Shown here in pieces: positions 24,859 through 31,793 of a stretch of 64,000 nt of DNA. The position numbers and the translations under genes were made by a program. Position 1 is the first letter of the stretch. Every line of letters starts with the position of its first letter. Below the pieces are notes generated by a model that did not search any database, was not told where the DNA came from, and worked only from the letters and a program-made list of their open reading frames with translations. Source of the DNA: Nitrososphaera sp. (GTDB lineage: Archaea; Thermoproteota; Nitrososphaeria; Nitrososphaerales; Nitrososphaeraceae); NCBI RefSeq assembly GCF_013388945.1, contig NZ_JACAEH010000021.1, forward strand, positions 95,309 to 159,308, written 5' to 3'.

Positions 24859-25596
24859 TTACTTGGCTTCCGCCTTTGCCTCGGCCGGCTTGTCCTCTTT
24901 CTTCTCTGCCGGCTTGGGCGCAGAGTAGCTCTCGACAAACTTCAGGTTCTTGACGGCAGTCACGAACTTGAACACGTCGTTTGCAACCGCCCTCTTTATT
25001 ATCTGCAGGCCCTCTGCCATGTAGGTCTCTTCGGGAAGCTCGACTTCCAGGCTGTCGCCTGTCAGCTTGAACTTTACCTTCTCGTCCTCTATCGGGATCC
25101 TGCGCTTTATCAGGGCCGTCACCTTGTCGTTGTCGCTTTCAAGTTTTTTTGTCACGTTGACGTCGTAGATGAGTGTCTTGCCCGCAAGGCGGTGGTTGAA
25201 GTCAACTTGAAGTCTACCGGAGCCGATGTAGCGGATGATGCCGGTCCTGTCGTCAAGTTCCACGACATCGCCCACTTGCACTTCATCAGCCTTGTCGCCG
25301 AGCTTGCGCTGCGGGATCATCCTGACCTTGTTGGGGTCGCGCTCGCCAAAGCCCTTGTCAGGCGTTACTTCGACGTTCAGCTTGTCGCCGACGTTTGCCT
25401 TTGCCAATGCTTCATCAAGGCCCTTGAGAACCCACGCCTCGCCCACCGAGACGAGCCTCGGCTCGTACTTGCGGGTCGGGTCGTAGAGGTCTGTCTTTTT
25501 GGCCTCTTCTTCGCGCGTAGTCTCGAAAACTTCGTTAGTGTCCTTAACCTTGGCAGTGTAATCTACCAGAACGAGAGAACCCTTTTCAAATGGCAT
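24859..25596 (-). CDS. FKBP-type peptidyl-prolyl isomerase (SlyD-like long form)
   Basis: The 245-residue protein begins MPFEKGSLVLVDYTAKVKDTNEVFETT, then VGEAWVLKGLDEALAKANVGDKLNVEVTPDKGFGERD, the FKBP domain with inserted IF chaperone flap (KLGDKADEVQVGDVVEL...), and VDFNHRLAGKTLIYDVNV, typical of SlyD and archaeal FKBP26/29. A C-terminal domain of about 90 residues ends in a charged lysine/glutamate tail. It assists protein folding in the cytoplasm. Activity is well supported by family membership; client proteins are unknown. Confidence 0.93.
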   Translation of the reverse strand: MPFEKGSLVLVDYTAKVKDTNEVFETTREEEAKKTDLYDPTRKYEPRLVSVGEAWVLKGLDEALAKANVGDKLNVEVTPDKGFGERDPNKVRMIPQRKLGDKADEVQVGDVVELDDRTGIIRYIGSGRLQVDFNHRLAGKTLIYDVNVTKKLESDNDKVTALIKRRIPIEDEKVKFKLTGDSLEVELPEETYMAEGLQIIKRAVANDVFKFVTAVKNLKFVESYSAPKPAEKKEDKPAEAKAEAK

Positions 25597-25662
25597 GGAT
25601 TTCGTTCCCTTTTCAACCTTATATTATGATTACGAAGGTGCGGCTAGGAATCTGTCTTGCAT

Positions 25663-26004
25663 CTATGTGGTAAGTGATCTTTCCTCTGGCATCTGTTTGT
25701 GAACGCGTGTACTGGCTAAAGCCAAGACAAAGTCTTCTAGGGCAGTTCCAGATTTGCTTTCCTTGTTAAGTTTGTACATCTTTGATCGTCCTGATGTTCG
25801 TGTTTGAATTAATAGACCTGATTCAACCAATCTGGGAATCGTAGTTTGTGCATGTTTGAGTGATACTCCGGAATATCGAGCAATATCTGACTCAGAATAG
25901 TCGAATGCTTGCATGGTAGCAACGAAATCTAGAATCCTTGCAGTAGCATTGCCGGTAAACAACATTTCCAAAGGGCCTTGTTCCAGAACCTTGTCTTTCT
26001 GCAT
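25663..26004 (-). CDS. Winged-helix transcriptional regulator
   Basis: The 113-residue protein contains a winged helix: GNATARILDFVATMQAFDYSESDIARYSGVSLKHAQTTIPRLVESGLLIQTRTSGRSKMYKLN, with a clear recognition helix and wing. It resembles MarR/ArsR-like archaeal wHTH proteins. The gene and its surroundings are notably AT-richer than neighbours, which hints at transfer. Directly upstream of the ATG lies a 16-bp inverted repeat likely to be its own operator. Target unknown beyond possible autoregulation. Confidence 0.8.
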   Translation of the reverse strand: MQKDKVLEQGPLEMLFTGNATARILDFVATMQAFDYSESDIARYSGVSLKHAQTTIPRLVESGLLIQTRTSGRSKMYKLNKESKSGTALEDFVLALASTRVHKQMPEERSLTT

Positions 26005-26020
26005 AGGTAATGTATTACCT
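26005..26020 (-). promoter_or_regulatory. Palindromic operator at wHTH start
   Basis: AGGTAAT-GT-ATTACCT is a perfect 7+7 bp inverted repeat with a 2-nt spacer directly abutting the start codon of the wHTH gene. A TATA-like CTTTATTATT lies just upstream (about 26026-26035), so the site covers the expected transcription start. Autorepression is the simplest reading. Confidence 0.55.
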
Positions 26021-26110
26021 GTTACTAATAATAAAGCTTACCATTATACCAATACAAGCTTCCAATAAATGGGCTATAAAGCCTAGCTAATAATGTTATA
26101 CAACATCCAT

Positions 26111-26133
26111 ATTTACGTATTGAATTACGTAAT
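26111..26133 (+). promoter_or_regulatory. Paired TTACGTA-type sites before small HTH gene
   Basis: TTTACGTATT and ATTACGTAAT, two copies of a palindromic TTACGTAA-like element, lie 13 bp apart start to start. The second directly precedes and touches the TATA element AATATTTATA (26131-26140) of the gene at 26167, so a bound factor would act at the BRE/TATA region. Confidence 0.45.
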
Positions 26134-26166
26134 ATTTATATAGTTCGAAGCACATTTGCCCAACGC

Positions 26167-26415
26167 ATGGTGACTCCGATACAGCTTGACATTTTGAGAC
26201 GGCTGTATAACGATAACAAGATCGGAGGCTCTCACACAGCCATTGAAAATTTGAAAAAAGGCGTGCCTTCACACATGCGAGGTATGGTAGAAAAACAAGC
26301 AAAGGAGCTAATCAAATTGGGCTACATACTGCCCAAACCGACTAGCTATGGATTACAGGTATCCCTTAATCCGCGTATGATTCCGGACATTGAACGATTG
26401 CTGGGTATCAGTTGA
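26167..26415 (+). CDS. Small archaeal HTH-like protein (82 aa)
   Basis: The 82-residue basic protein reads IGGSHTAIENLKKGVPSHMRGMVEKQAKELIKLGYILPKPTSYGLQVSLNPRMI. This is the pattern of a widespread small archaeal winged-helix family (IENL-KG-P, then LI-GYI-PKPTSYG-QVSLNP). Probable DNA-binding protein. TATA box AATATTTATA lies about 30 nt upstream of the ATG, giving a leaderless mRNA. It is AT-rich like the wHTH gene opposite. Its 3' end overlaps the aminotransferase 3' end by eight bases. Confidence 0.7.
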   Translation: MVTPIQLDILRRLYNDNKIGGSHTAIENLKKGVPSHMRGMVEKQAKELIKLGYILPKPTSYGLQVSLNPRMIPDIERLLGIS

Positions 26416-27553
26416 GCCCCTTGAGCTTTTCAAGCGCCACAGACGTGGCTTCGGGGTTTGCCTTTACACCCAGCATGTTCATGGCCGACGCAATGGACGA
26501 CAGCGTCCTCATGACGTGGTACTTGCTGACCTCGCCCATCGAGCCCACCCTGAACACCTTGCCCTTCAGGTCGCCAAAGCCGCCGGCGACGAGCACCTTG
26601 AACTGCTCGCCAAGTAGCCCGCGGAATTTCTTGTCGTCCATGCCAGGCAAGTAGTTGACTGCAATGACGACGTTGCTCCTTGCGTCTTCCTTTGCAAACG
26701 GCGTAAGCCCCATCGCGTTCAGGCCTGCGTAGAACGCCTCTGCGCATATCCTGTGGCGCCTTATCCTGTTCTCCATGCCCTCTTCGAGTATGATGTTGAG
26801 CGCCTCGCGGAACGCATAGTACAGCGGGAGCGCAGGAGTGAACGGCGTCTCAAAGTGCTCTTCCTGGTACTTGAAGTAGCGCTTCAGGTTCAGGTAGCTG
26901 GTAGGCGGCGGGTTTTCCTGCATGTACTTTTTCGCCCTCGGGCTGACTGACACCGGCGACACGCCAGGCGGCGCCGCAAGCGCCTTTTGCGACGCAGTCA
27001 CGCACACGTCAATGTTCCACTTGTCGACTGGAAGCTCGTCGCCACCAAGTATCGACACCGAATCAGCGACAAAGAAGGCGCCCTTGCTTGACGCAAGCTG
27101 GCCCAGCTTGTCCATGTAGCGTATGGTAGTTCCGGTGGAAGTCTCGTTGTAAACAGCATAGACTGCCTTGATGTCCTTGTGCTGGTCAAAGGCCTTCTCA
27201 AACTCCTCGTAAGGCGGGTTCTGCCCAAACGGCGCCTTTATCCTGATTGCCTGGCCGCCCCAGCTGTCTATTAGGTCGGCAAGCCTCGTAGAGAACTCGC
27301 CGTTTACAGGGATGACCGCCTTGTCGCCTTTTTTGATAAGATTCACGACGGACGCCTCGACGGCGCCTGTGCCCGACGTTGTAAGCAGCACTACGTCGCC
27401 GGTGGTCTGGAAGACCTTCTGGGTCTTTTCAAATATCTCCTTGTACAACACACGAAAGTCGTCGCTTCGGTGGTTTATCACGGGTGCAAGCATCGCGTTC
27501 ATGACCCTGTTGGGAACGTTTGTAGGACCTGGTAGCATCACGAGGTATTCCAT
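26408..27553 (-). CDS. Class V aminotransferase (alanine/serine-glyoxylate type)
   Basis: The 381-residue PLP enzyme starts MEYLVMLPGPTNVP, has TTSGTGAVEASVVNL (PLP phosphate site), FFVADSVSILGG with the cofactor Asp, and VTASQKALAAPPG with the Schiff-base Lys190. These are features of alanine-glyoxylate/serine-pyruvate aminotransferases and of archaeal aspartate-type relatives. It transfers amino groups to glyoxylate or pyruvate; in an autotroph it may feed glycine, serine or coenzyme synthesis. The ATG start matches the family. Confidence 0.9.
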   Translation of the reverse strand: MEYLVMLPGPTNVPNRVMNAMLAPVINHRSDDFRVLYKEIFEKTQKVFQTTGDVVLLTTSGTGAVEASVVNLIKKGDKAVIPVNGEFSTRLADLIDSWGGQAIRIKAPFGQNPPYEEFEKAFDQHKDIKAVYAVYNETSTGTTIRYMDKLGQLASSKGAFFVADSVSILGGDELPVDKWNIDVCVTASQKALAAPPGVSPVSVSPRAKKYMQENPPPTSYLNLKRYFKYQEEHFETPFTPALPLYYAFREALNIILEEGMENRIRRHRICAEAFYAGLNAMGLTPFAKEDARSNVVIAVNYLPGMDDKKFRGLLGEQFKVLVAGGFGDLKGKVFRVGSMGEVSKYHVMRTLSSIASAMNMLGVKANPEATSVALEKLKGLN

Positions 27554-27586
27554 GTACGCTGAAAGGCACGCTGGCCGATATTTAAA

Positions 27587-28000
27587 TCAAGTCGGACTTG
27601 ATCCGTTCTTTTCCTCGTCCTCGTCGCCCAGCTTTTCGTCCAGTTTCTTCTGCAGCTCCTTGTAGTGCTCGTACTTTTTCGTCCACTTGTTGAGCACCAG
27701 CCACTGCCTGATTCCTACTCCGAGCCAGATGAGCGCGATTGCAAAGGGTATTATGCGCACCAGCCAAAAGTTGGGAGGCTCGGGTCTTTCAAAGCCGTCC
27801 GGTCCCCAAGGGGGGCGGTGCCCTGGAAACGGCCGGTCTATGACCGCAGACGTGACTGCAAACGTCAGCGGGATGACGACCATTATGGTTATCACCATCA
27901 GGATGAATGTCCTCTTTGTCCTGTTCAGCTGGTCGATGATGCCGTCCATTATCTTGAAGACATTCTCTCCAGACTCGTCTTTTTTCTCCGGCCCGCTCAC
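27587..28000 (-). CDS. Two-TM membrane protein
   Basis: The 137-residue protein starts at GTG and has two membrane helices (FILMVITIMVVIPLTFAVTSAVI about 32-55, and WLVRIIPFAIALIWLGVGIRQWLVL about 79-103) separated by a short proline/tryptophan-rich loop. It ends in a charged coiled-coil-like tail (KKYEHYKELQKKLDEKL). A TATA-like GTTTTTAAT sits about 25 nt upstream, and just beyond it lies one of three copies of the palindrome GTAACAAAGTTAC. No family recognised; resembles 2TM-domain proteins that associate with sensors. Confidence 0.65.
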   Translation of the reverse strand: MSGPEKKDESGENVFKIMDGIIDQLNRTKRTFILMVITIMVVIPLTFAVTSAVIDRPFPGHRPPWGPDGFERPEPPNFWLVRIIPFAIALIWLGVGIRQWLVLNKWTKKYEHYKELQKKLDEKLGDEDEEKNGSSPT

Positions 28001-28036
28001 GATCTTGGCTTCCCCCTTCGCATTAAAAACCCTGCA

Positions 28037-28049
28037 GTAACTTTGTTAC
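28037..28049 (-). promoter_or_regulatory. Palindrome copy 1 (GTAACAAAGTTAC)
   Basis: A 5-3-5 palindrome, read GTAACAAAGTTAC on the minus strand, lies about 6 nt upstream of the TATA element of the two-TM protein gene and 3 nt after the stop of the wHTH gene. Copies 2 and 3 precede two more genes within 1 kb, all in the same orientation relative to transcription. Confidence 0.6.
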
Positions 28050-28052
28050 GCG

Positions 28053-28346
28053 TCATGACTTTTCCTCTCCCCTCGGGAACAGCGACTCGTACGGCTCGAG
28101 CACTTCTCGCAGTATCATCCTGCCTCTCTCCGCCATCCTGTACTTGATTATGGTCTTGTTGCCCCATGCTTCTTCAAACCTCTCTATCAATTGTTTCTGC
28201 ACCATGTCGTCGAGTATTTCCTTGTGCTTGACGTTGTTCAGGCCGCAGTAGCTCATAAGCTTGCTCTGGTTCAGTTCGCCGTACTCGGACAGCTTGAGCA
28301 TGATGTCCTTTCTGATGTATATCCTGTCGCGGTATTCGTGGACCAA
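28053..28346 (-). CDS. Winged-helix regulator (candidate for palindrome regulon)
   Basis: The 97-residue protein (TTG start; an internal Met at residue 16 is possible) has the archaeal wHTH layout: IMLKLSEYGELNQSKLMSYCGLNNVKHKEILDDMVQKQLIERFEEAWGNKTIIKYRMAERGRMIL. This is the MarR/PadR-like family often seen in Thaumarchaeota. It sits in the middle of a locus where three promoters share GTAACAAAGTTAC, making it the natural candidate to bind that site, although no copy is found in front of its own gene. That link is inference. Confidence 0.75.
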   Translation of the reverse strand: MVHEYRDRIYIRKDIMLKLSEYGELNQSKLMSYCGLNNVKHKEILDDMVQKQLIERFEEAWGNKTIIKYRMAERGRMILREVLEPYESLFPRGEEKS

Positions 28347-28507
28347 CTTATCCTGGCGTCCCCGGTCCTCTCACATGCGCAGGGTGAACGTTGGTATGCA
28401 AAGACAGCAATATGAGACTCATGCCGTCGGCAAGCAGCATGTCCATCGCTAGCAACTAGCTACTACTTCCTAAAAGGACTTTTTGGTGCAGCCAGAATAA
28501 AGGTGTG

Positions 28508-28520
28508 GTAACAAAGTTAC
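28508..28520 (+). promoter_or_regulatory. Palindrome copy 2 (GTAACAAAGTTAC)
   Basis: An exact copy of the 13-bp palindrome lies 49 nt upstream of the ATG at 28570 and 20 nt before the TATA-like CTAAAATAG. The spacing to the start codon is identical to that of copy 3. Confidence 0.65.
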
Positions 28521-28569
28521 CTATCAAGGGTGAACAAGGCCTAAAATAGATCAGGTGCAAGATTGCGCC

Positions 28570-28944
28570 ATGACGAATTCGAGAATCAAAATCGCGCAGG
28601 CTCTTGCCGGCGCAACGCTGGCCCTGGGCCTGACCAACGCCCTGGCAAACCCACAGCTTCTCGTCGCAGGAATCGCTCCAGCAGTTGGCATAAGTACCAT
28701 AGTTCTTGCAGTCGCAGCGTTTGCCGTGTCGCTGAAGAGAAGGTCGTACCTGGTGGGCGGCATGCTTGCTGCCGGCGGCGTCGCTTTCATGGTGCCTGCA
28801 GTGATGGCGCTTGGAGACTTCTCTGTCATCGTGGTCCCAGGCCCCATACTTGTCGTAATCTTTGGGCTTCTCATATTCGGGCTCGGCGTCGCAAAGACAA
28901 TCGGGGCTGCAAGAAAGGCAATAGTGGCTACAGAAAGAATCTGA
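28570..28944 (+). CDS. Four-TM small membrane protein
   Basis: From the ATG at 28570, 25-30 nt after TATA-like CTAAAATAG, the 124-residue product has four hydrophobic helices (ALAGATLALGLTNAL, LVAGIAPAVGISTIVLAVAAFAVSL, GGMLAAGGVAFMVPAVMAL, VIVVPGPILVVIFGLLIFGLGV) with a short basic C-terminal tail. The track start is five codons earlier and would precede the expected transcription start. No family recognised. Shares the palindromic promoter element with its neighbours. Confidence 0.65.
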   Translation: MTNSRIKIAQALAGATLALGLTNALANPQLLVAGIAPAVGISTIVLAVAAFAVSLKRRSYLVGGMLAAGGVAFMVPAVMALGDFSVIVVPGPILVVIFGLLIFGLGVAKTIGAARKAIVATERI

Positions 28945-29029
28945 GTGGCTCGGCAGAAATGCCGGGCACATCCAATCTTTTTCTAGAACAAGATGCTAGC
29001 AGGCGAGCCGGCCTCGCTTTGAATATCTG

Positions 29030-29042
29030 GTAACAAAGTTAC
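29030..29042 (+). promoter_or_regulatory. Palindrome copy 3 (GTAACAAAGTTAC)
   Basis: A third exact copy lies 49 nt upstream of the ATG at 29092 and about 20 nt before the TATA-like TTAATATAA. Base-for-base identity with copy 2 at the same distance strongly suggests a common regulator. Confidence 0.65.
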
Positions 29043-29091
29043 GTGACAATGGTCGGCAACTGTTAATATAATTTCCATGCACTGAATATCA

Positions 29092-29598
29092 ATGGCAAAC
29101 GCAAGTTTCCTAAACAAGAAGGTGGCAGTAATAGCCATCCTTGCGGGCGGTCTGCTCACTGCCGTGCTTGTGGGCTCACTCGCAATCGCAAGCGCGCAGG
29201 AAGAAGAAGCCAAGAACGCCAGCGTGCCGCAGATAAACGGCACTGTGAACGTGAAAGATGCAGCAAGGAACTTTGTCAACGAAAACGTCAAGGTATCATT
29301 CGTTGACGCCGCGGCCACCGCGCAGGCGCAGGTCGAGGGCGGCAGGGTCCTTGGCGGCCACATCGGAGTCGTGCAGGGCTACCTTGTCTACAACTTTATC
29401 GTCACAGACGCCTCAGGCGAGAACGTCTACAAGGTCATAGTCGACGTGGGGAACGGAGAGGTCCTCCACAAGAGCGACGGCCAGCAGTTCGGCGCCATGA
29501 TGTTCGGCCACCGGGGCTTTGGTCCTGGCGGATTCGGGCAAGGCAAGCACTTTGGCGGCTGGGCGATGAACCCGCAGGGAATGGGCTGGAACAACTAG
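29092..29598 (+). CDS. Exported PepSY-domain protein
   Basis: The 168-residue protein has a signal or anchor helix (VAVIAILAGGLLTAVLVGSLAIASAQ, residues 11-36) and a PepSY-like domain: NFVNENVKVSFVDAAATAQAQV, GYLVYNFIVTDASGENVYKVIVDVGNGEVLHKSD. PepSY modules bind or inhibit proteases and occur in secreted and membrane proteins. The C-terminus is glycine/phenylalanine/histidine-rich (GHRGFGPGGFGQGKHFGGW), possibly metal-binding. A TATA box about 25 nt upstream makes a leaderless mRNA. Confidence 0.75.
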   Translation: MANASFLNKKVAVIAILAGGLLTAVLVGSLAIASAQEEEAKNASVPQINGTVNVKDAARNFVNENVKVSFVDAAATAQAQVEGGRVLGGHIGVVQGYLVYNFIVTDASGENVYKVIVDVGNGEVLHKSDGQQFGAMMFGHRGFGPGGFGQGKHFGGWAMNPQGMGWNN

Positions 29599-29642
29599 CC
29601 CTCTCCTAACTTTTTCTTAACGTTTTATAATGCAGCCAAACA

Positions 29643-30716
29643 ATGCAAGGCGTGAAAGAGCGCCGCGCAAGGCTCATTCAAAATGCCGCAAAGGCAGGAT
29701 GCAATGCCGTCGCAGCGTTTGAGCCTGAAAACGTGTTTTACCTGACCGGGTTCTGGGGCGAGGCCATAGCAGTCTGCACGGACGCAGGAACGAAACTGAT
29801 TGCGCCCCGGCTGGAATTTTCAAGGGCAGAGCAGTCCTCTGTTGACTGCGAGGTGGTCCCGACAGAGCGCGGTAGCGAATTCCTCTCGGCCTTTGTCTCT
29901 CACATCAAGGGCAAAAAGGCCTGCGCCGACATCCAGGATTACGGTACGGTGGAACAGGTGCGCAAGCTCGGGGCCGACATTACTGTGGACACCGAGCCGT
30001 TCTTCCAGACGCGCCGGATCAAAGACGACGCCGAGATCAAAGTCATAACAAAGGCGTCGCACATTCTCGATAAACTGTACGAAGTCTGCGCCGGCGTGAT
30101 AAAGGCAGGCATGTCAGAGCGCGACCTGCAGGCCCGGCTCATCTACGAGGCCATGAAGATGGGCGCAAACCCGCCGTCCTACAAATCAACGCTCAACCCG
30201 CTGATAATAGCAGGCGGCCCAAACGGGGCGCTTCCACACGCAGAAGTCACGGGCCGGAAATTCCGCAAAAAAGACATGATAGTTGTGGACCTGACTCTCA
30301 GGCACAAGGGGTACATCGCCGACGCGACGAGGACCTTTGCGCTTGGCAGGCCGGCCGAAGAAGCGGCGCGCGTATATGAAATCGTGAGAGAATCGCAAAA
30401 GGCCGGCCTTGACGCGGCAAGGGCGGGCGCGACCACCGGGCAGGTCGACGAGGCGTGCCGGGACCTGATAAGGGGGCAGGGGTACGAGAAGTACTTCATC
30501 CACTCAACAGGCCACGGAATAGGCCTTGACGTGCACGAGCCCCCCTGGCTTAGGCCAAACAGCGACGAGGTCCTGAAAGAAAGGATGGCAGTCACAGTCG
30601 AGCCCGGCATCTACCTTGCAGGCAAGTTCGGCGTCAGGATAGAGGACAGCATCATCGTGACTGCAGGCAGGCCCAAGGTCCTGAACAGGTACACAAAAGA
30701 TCTGGTAGTGCTGTAG
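29643..30716 (+). CDS. M24 family Xaa-Pro aminopeptidase/dipeptidase
   Basis: The 357-residue protein has an N-terminal creatinase-like domain (about 1-125) and a C-terminal pita-bread metallopeptidase with the five metal ligands in order: Asp and Asp in VVDLTLRHKGYIADATRTF, His in HSTGHGIGLDVHEPP, Glu in VEPGIYL and Glu in RIEDSIIV. It removes N-terminal residues before proline or splits X-Pro dipeptides with two Mn/Co ions in the cytoplasm. Full length; the ATG start agrees with the family. Confidence 0.93.
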   Translation: MQGVKERRARLIQNAAKAGCNAVAAFEPENVFYLTGFWGEAIAVCTDAGTKLIAPRLEFSRAEQSSVDCEVVPTERGSEFLSAFVSHIKGKKACADIQDYGTVEQVRKLGADITVDTEPFFQTRRIKDDAEIKVITKASHILDKLYEVCAGVIKAGMSERDLQARLIYEAMKMGANPPSYKSTLNPLIIAGGPNGALPHAEVTGRKFRKKDMIVVDLTLRHKGYIADATRTFALGRPAEEAARVYEIVRESQKAGLDAARAGATTGQVDEACRDLIRGQGYEKYFIHSTGHGIGLDVHEPPWLRPNSDEVLKERMAVTVEPGIYLAGKFGVRIEDSIIVTAGRPKVLNRYTKDLVVL

Positions 30717-30761
30717 TCAGGCATCACAATAGTAATGAGCATGTAATGCCTGCTATGGCTT

Positions 30762-31793
30762 GTGAAAGCCGCCCTTGCGGCGATCGCCTTTGCGGCTGGA
30801 ATTATTGCGATGCCGCTTTCTGCCAGCGCGCAGTCCTATGAAGAGCGGCTCTGGTTCTACCCGGAGGTCCCGACGGAAAAGAGCACCGTGGTGGCAAAGG
30901 TGTCGCTTGCGGCGCCCACGCCCTGCCACAGCGTGGAGCTGCAGGGCGTCGATATCTCGGGAAACGACATATCTGTTAATGTACAAGTCACGCCGCCTGC
31001 CGAGGGCACCGTCTGCATACAGGTCCTGAAAGGGCACACGCTTGAATACGAGATAGGCCGGCTTGACGCCAACTTGTACAACGCCCGGCTCTACGTCAAC
31101 GGCGAGATGAAGACCTCGGCACAGTTTCGCGTGATTGAAGGCGACGTGGCGGTACTGGCAACAGGCAGGTATTCCGACCAGACCGGCAGCACGCTGGTGG
31201 GCGAGGTGCGAAACGAAGGGGACAGCCCGCTTGAGCTGGTCCAGGCAGACATACTCTTTTTCCGCGGAGAGGAGCTTGGGTGGAGGGAAGAGCACACCTT
31301 CATCACAATTGCGGTGCTCATGCCCGGCACGACCTCCGGCTTTAGCTTTCCGCTGCTCGACGAAACGAGCCAGAACGCAGAATACGCAGTCAGGGTTGAC
31401 ACGTACAGGGTCGCCGGGCCAAAGGAGTCTGCCCTACAGCTGACAGTCGAGCCCGTGCAGGACGCCGGCGCCATAAGAGGTACGGTCCACAACAGCGCAG
31501 ACCTGCCCGCCACGCAGGTCAAAATAGTGTGCGCCGTCTACGACGCGCAGGGCAGAATAGTGGACTCGGTATTTGATTATACGGACCCTGTGGACATTGC
31601 AGCAGGGCAGAGCGCGGGTTTTGAGACGCCGGCAAGCAGGACTGCCGGGAATTTCACGGCAAGCTGCAACTGCGAGTCGACTGAATTTTCGGCAAGCTCG
31701 GTGCAGGTGGTGCCCGAATTCCCGGTGGCAATGCTAGTGCTGGCCGGCTCACTTGCCGGGCTTGCCTTTTACAGACTCCGCGACAAGCTCTAG
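30762..31793 (+). CDS. Exported protein with FxLYD-like domain and PEF sorting-type tail
   Basis: The 343-residue protein (GTG start) has a signal peptide (cleavage near ASAQSY, residue 24), two beta-sandwich regions and the C-terminal tail VQVVPEFPVAMLVLAGSLAGLAFYRLRDKL. The segment GEVRNEGDSPLELVQADILFFRGEELG resembles the FxLYD adhesion/lipoprotein module, and a second copy may be IRGTVHNSADLPATQVKIVCAVYDAQGRIV. The tail makes it the third PEF-type surface protein of the window. Its 3' end overlaps the convergent coaBC gene by 45 bases. Confidence 0.78.
   Translation: MKAALAAIAFAAGIIAMPLSASAQSYEERLWFYPEVPTEKSTVVAKVSLAAPTPCHSVELQGVDISGNDISVNVQVTPPAEGTVCIQVLKGHTLEYEIGRLDANLYNARLYVNGEMKTSAQFRVIEGDVAVLATGRYSDQTGSTLVGEVRNEGDSPLELVQADILFFRGEELGWREEHTFITIAVLMPGTTSGFSFPLLDETSQNAEYAVRVDTYRVAGPKESALQLTVEPVQDAGAIRGTVHNSADLPATQVKIVCAVYDAQGRIVDSVFDYTDPVDIAAGQSAGFETPASRTAGNFTASCNCESTEFSASSVQVVPEFPVAMLVLAGSLAGLAFYRLRDKL

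Noticed and set aside
28375-28452. 25-codon plus ORF MRRVNVGMQRQQYE...
   Set aside because: No promoter-like element at proper distance, biased composition and no domain; not reported as a gene.
28448-28460. Second 5-3-5 palindrome GCTAG-CAA-CTAGC near copy 2 of GTAACAAAGTTAC
   Set aside because: Occurs once only, 48 nt upstream of copy 2, with no second copy in the window; could be chance.
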